In this document: positions 43,455-45,946 of the stretch, piece after piece
Position numbering within the stretch: the first letter of the stretch is position 1
How the letters are laid out: each line of letters begins with the position of its first letter
DNA from: Paulinella micropora
Lineage: Eukaryota; Cercozoa; Imbricatea; Euglyphida
DNA: 45,946 nt
NCBI GenBank assembly: GCA_009731375.1
Contig: BJOX01000377.1
Coordinates: 480,076-526,021, forward strand
Direction: 5' to 3'
Translations under genes and position numbers: made by a program
Notes under the pieces: model-generated
Databases searched by the model: none
What the model saw: the letters and a program-made list of their open reading frames with translations, nothing else
Told to the model about the DNA's origin: nothing

Positions 43455-43508
43455 AAAAACAAGAAGAAGAAGAAGAAGAAGAAGAAGAAGAAGAAGAAGA
43501 AGAAGAAG

Positions 43509-43540
<32 letters not shown>

Positions 43541-43560
43541 GTAGAAGAAGTAGAAGAAAA
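43020..43560. repeat. (GGA)n, (GAA)n and (AGT)n trinucleotide tracts
   Basis: Purine-rich trinucleotide repeats with a short unique piece near 43290-43390. Long Leu, Ser, Arg or Glu ORFs here are artefacts of the repeat. Confidence 0.95.
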
Positions 43561-43569
43561 AGAATGGAT

Positions 43570-43665
43570 AGTGGACGAAGGAAAAAGTTGAGCAACACTT
43601 GTCGAAAGTCTGAGCGGAGTTGACGAATGCAGCAACACGTTTGATTCCCTTGTTTGATCACATTC
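43570..43665 (-). CDS. Candidate Ser/Thr-rich exon
   Basis: It follows a good acceptor (TCTTTTCAG, AG at 43667-43666) and reads ECDQTRESNVLLHSSTPLRL before entering a (TTC)n/(CTA)n tract on the coding strand. The 3' boundary cannot be fixed. Confidence 0.3.
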
Positions 43666-43710
43666 CTGAAAAGATTTTTCTGTGAATAATGATGAAAGAA
43701 AATAAACTAC

Positions 43711-43858
43711 CTTCAAGTGCTTCAAATATTCCTTTAATTCTTCTTTTCGCTTGGGTCGCACCTCGATCCCACTTCCACTGCACGCGTCAACGAACCGCTT
43801 ATACATTCTATATACAGTCTCTTGAAAACTTGCATCGTCCAACGGTGCTTGCTTCACA
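43711..43858 (-). CDS. Candidate internal exon of the minus-strand gene
   Basis: 148 bp between an AG acceptor (43860-43859) and a GT donor (GTAGTT at 43710). It encodes KQAPLDDASFQETVYRMYKRF, then DACSGSGIEVRPKRKEELKEYLKHLK, with balanced composition unlike the surrounding repeats. No family recognised. Confidence 0.4.
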
Positions 43859-43942
43859 CTAACACGAACGCCTGTGTATACAAATATACAAAGCAGATGA
43901 TGAAGAAGAAACAGTCTCAGGAAACGCAGAAAAACGATGAGG

Positions 43943-44090
43943 ATGAGGAAGAAGAAGAAGAAGAAGAAGAAGAAGAAGAAGAAGAAGAAGAAGAAGAAAG
44001 AGAAGAAGAAAGAGAAGAAGAAGAAGAAGAAGAAGAAGAAGAAGAAGAAGAAGAAGAGGAAAAAGAAGAAGAAAAAGGAGGAGGAAGAAG
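43943..44090. repeat. (GAA)n tract
   Basis: Nearly pure GAA with AGA/AAA variants, in a likely intron of the minus-strand candidate gene. Confidence 0.95.
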
Positions 44091-44408
44091 AGAAAAATTA
44101 ATATTGACAATGATGAAAAAGATGAATGACAAGGAAAAAGCAGGACAAAAGGTGATGATAAACTACCTTCTCGTGATAGTTTTCTTAATTGTTCATTGCA
44201 GATATTTCCAATGATATCGCGAAGCAGCCTTCTTTCGATAACAGAAAAATCCTAGTAAAAAATATATTGTTGTTAAACTTTACTCACGCTTTTTCATTCT
44301 CTTTTATCTACATTATTTTTGTTAGAGTTCCTGATTATTCTACAATTTTTGTATTAATGATAAATATTTGCTTCCTTTACCACCCCCCCCCCCCAAATGT
44401 ATATGTAT

Positions 44409-44409
<1 letters not shown>

Positions 44410-44480
<71 letters not shown>
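44410..44480. repeat. (AGT)n tract
   Basis: Pure AGT units next to the donor of the 44490-44606 candidate exon. Confidence 0.95.
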
Positions 44481-44481
<1 letters not shown>

Positions 44482-44489
44482 TCCATATT

Positions 44490-44606
44490 TACCTGGGTTG
44501 AAAGCTCAGCTCCTTCTGCTCGTAGGGATGCGTGGACGTCGAATTCTTTCACTTTCTTTCTTGATATAGCAAAACTGTTGTACTGCTTCCTGGCTATCAA
44601 GCAAGA
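44490..44606 (-). CDS. Candidate internal exon
   Basis: On the minus strand, after an AG acceptor (TTGATAG, near 44607), the frame reads RKQYNSFAISRKKVKEFDVH, then ASLRAEGAELSTQ, to a donor GTAAAT near 44489. It is followed by a (CTA)n tract. No family recognised. Confidence 0.35.
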
Positions 44607-44636
44607 GAAAATAGATACAGTACAGTAGACATTATA

Positions 44637-44740
44637 TGTATATACATATACATACCTTGATTCATACATACATACATACAAACATACACATCAGTGAATG
44701 CATGCATGCATACATACATACATATATACATACATCAAGA
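44637..44740. repeat. (CATA)n tract with imperfections
   Basis: CATA units with CATG and TATA variants. Confidence 0.85.
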
Positions 44741-44902
44741 AGCAGCGTGCTAAACAAAACATTGATGTACACGTACCTTTGTGGCTTTTCTTCAAATCTT
44801 TCTTCCTCGATTCATTTATTGCATTTTTGATTCTTTTATCTTGCTTCCTTGATGGTGGTGGCAATTATATTGAAGTAATCAAACTTCCTGATATTTGGAT
44901 AG

Positions 44903-45060
44903 GAGAAGAAGAAGAAGAAGAAGAAGAAGAAGAAGAAGAAGAAGAAGAAGAAGAAGAAGAAGAAGAAGAAGAAGAAGAAGAAGAAGAAGAAGAAGAAGAA
45001 GGAGGAGGAGGAGGAGGAGGAGGAGGAGGAGGAGAAGGAGGAGGAGGAGAAGGAGGAGGA
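44903..45060. repeat. (GAA)n then (GGA)n tract
   Basis: About 100 bp of GAA followed by GGA units. Minus-strand Ser/Pro-rich coding is possible nearby (45060-45224) but not supported by anything else. Confidence 0.95.
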
Positions 45061-45278
45061 GAGGAGGACGAAGACGAAGACGAAAAAGGAGAAGAGCAGG
45101 AGGAAGAAGAAAAAGAGGAGGAAGAAGTAGCAGAAGTAGAAGTAGAAGTAGAAGTAGTGGATGGAGATGAGGAAGCAGCTTCGAACTCCACAGATGGAGA
45201 AGCAGAAGAGAGGACAGTGAGCACCTGCCTAGAAAAATAATTATAAATAGGAGATCGAAATAGAAATTGCGATAGCTA

Positions 45279-45281
45279 GAG

Positions 45282-45357
<76 letters not shown>

Positions 45358-45403
45358 TAGCAGAGATAGAAGGAAAAAGAGAGAGAGAGAGAAAGAAAGA
45401 GAT

Positions 45404-45452
<49 letters not shown>

Positions 45453-45521
45453 AGAGAAAGAGAGAGATAGAAGATAGTGAGAGAGATGAATAGATAGCTA
45501 GAAAGATAGATAGATAGATAA

Positions 45522-45587
<66 letters not shown>

Positions 45588-45590
45588 CAT
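45279..45590. repeat. (TAGA)n, (GA)n and (GATA)n tracts
   Basis: TAGA units 45281-45357, GA units about 45375-45450, GATA units about 45503-45588. Confidence 0.95.
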
Positions 45591-45611
45591 AGAAAGAGAG
45601 AGTTGGGTTAC

Positions 45612-45694
45612 TGGTAAGATTTTTGGAAAATGTTAGATTCCATGTATGCATCCATGGCTATTCCCTGGAGCAGGGCTCGTGCGTGCGAAGGAAC
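45612..45694 (-). CDS. Candidate internal exon
   Basis: 83 bp between a strong acceptor (TTTTTACAG, AG at 45696-45695) and a donor GTAACC at 45611. It encodes PSHARALLQGIAMDAYMESN, then IFQKSYQ. Short, so weak by itself; its minus-strand orientation agrees with the other candidate exons. Confidence 0.3.
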
Positions 45695-45887
45695 CTGTAA
45701 AAATAGATATGATTCTCTTACTTATATAGATTGATTTAAATTTATAATCAGAGTGCGTGAAAGAGCAAGGAAAATGGAACAAAGGAATAGGAATTGAAAG
45801 GCTATGCAATTGAAGTGAAAAAAGAAAAGGAACGATCAAGAAAGAAAGGAGACAAAATAATAAAGAACAAGAAAGAAAGAGAGAGAA

Positions 45888-45888
<1 letters not shown>

Positions 45889-45940
<52 letters not shown>
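45889..45940. repeat. (AT)n tract at the window end
   Basis: Pure alternating AT for about 52 bp. Confidence 0.97.
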
Positions 45941-45942
<2 letters not shown>

Positions 45943-45946
45943 AGAG

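Noticed and set aside
42504-45240. Long poly-Leu, poly-Ser, poly-Arg and poly-Glu ORFs
   Set aside because: They arise from trinucleotide repeats and are open on both strands. Only the non-repetitive pieces with splice-like borders were kept, at low confidence.

Overview
The window is eukaryotic repeat-rich DNA. Evidence: spliced-looking genes with GT..AG introns, two LTR retrotransposons, a non-LTR retrotransposon, a large DNA transposon and many long microsatellites. I see no prokaryotic gene, rRNA, tRNA or CRISPR array. The species cannot be named from the sequence; a repeat-rich alga or other protist, or an invertebrate, would fit. The assembly is a scaffold with N gaps, and some short (10-N) gaps separate duplicated sequence, so some apparent duplications may be artefacts.

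Layout. (1) 1-2449: 3' part of a decayed non-LTR retrotransposon (end of an APE-like endonuclease, linker, reverse transcriptase, A-tail), interrupted between two gaps by a stray piece of integrase gene. (2) 2450-4450: intergenic sequence with a (GA)n tract, then copy 1 of a tandem repeat that carries a small inverted-repeat element. (3) 4451-26008: Ty3/gypsy-type element A, with 223/218-bp LTRs and target duplication ATCC. It is dead: gag has stops and frameshifts, RT has two frameshifts, and pol is split by a 9.9-kb DNA transposon. (4) 10960-20864: that transposon (element C) has terminal inverted repeats of about 720-830 bp. Two genes diverge from a central promoter region and end in the repeats. 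One is a spliced transposase candidate with DUF7869-like motifs and a SAP domain; the other is an accessory gene of unknown function with a CxxC-CxxC motif and a charged coiled coil. (5) 26013-27913: rest of copy 1 and all of copy 2 of the tandem repeat; copy 2 preserves the empty target site of element A. (6) 27740-29541: microsatellites ending in a long (ATGT)n array. (7) 29542-40140: element B, a relative of A that looks intact and young (237-bp LTRs with two differences), inserted in the (ATGT)n array. (8) 40141-45946: remainder of that array, then a region of exon-like pieces on the minus strand separated by microsatellites.

Elements A and B share an organisation worth attention. Gag ends in a CCCH zinc finger and an RGG-rich tail. 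Gag and pol lie in the same frame, separated only by UGA-CUR, and pol has no early AUG, so stop-codon readthrough is the likely way pol is made. The protease active site reads DTMA where DTGA is usual. Pol ends in a conserved extension of about 280 residues after the integrase GPY module. The 5' leader just after the primer-binding site and the long 3' untranslated region carry hairpins at matching positions with different, still-pairing stems. Element C is the best candidate for an undescribed mobile system.
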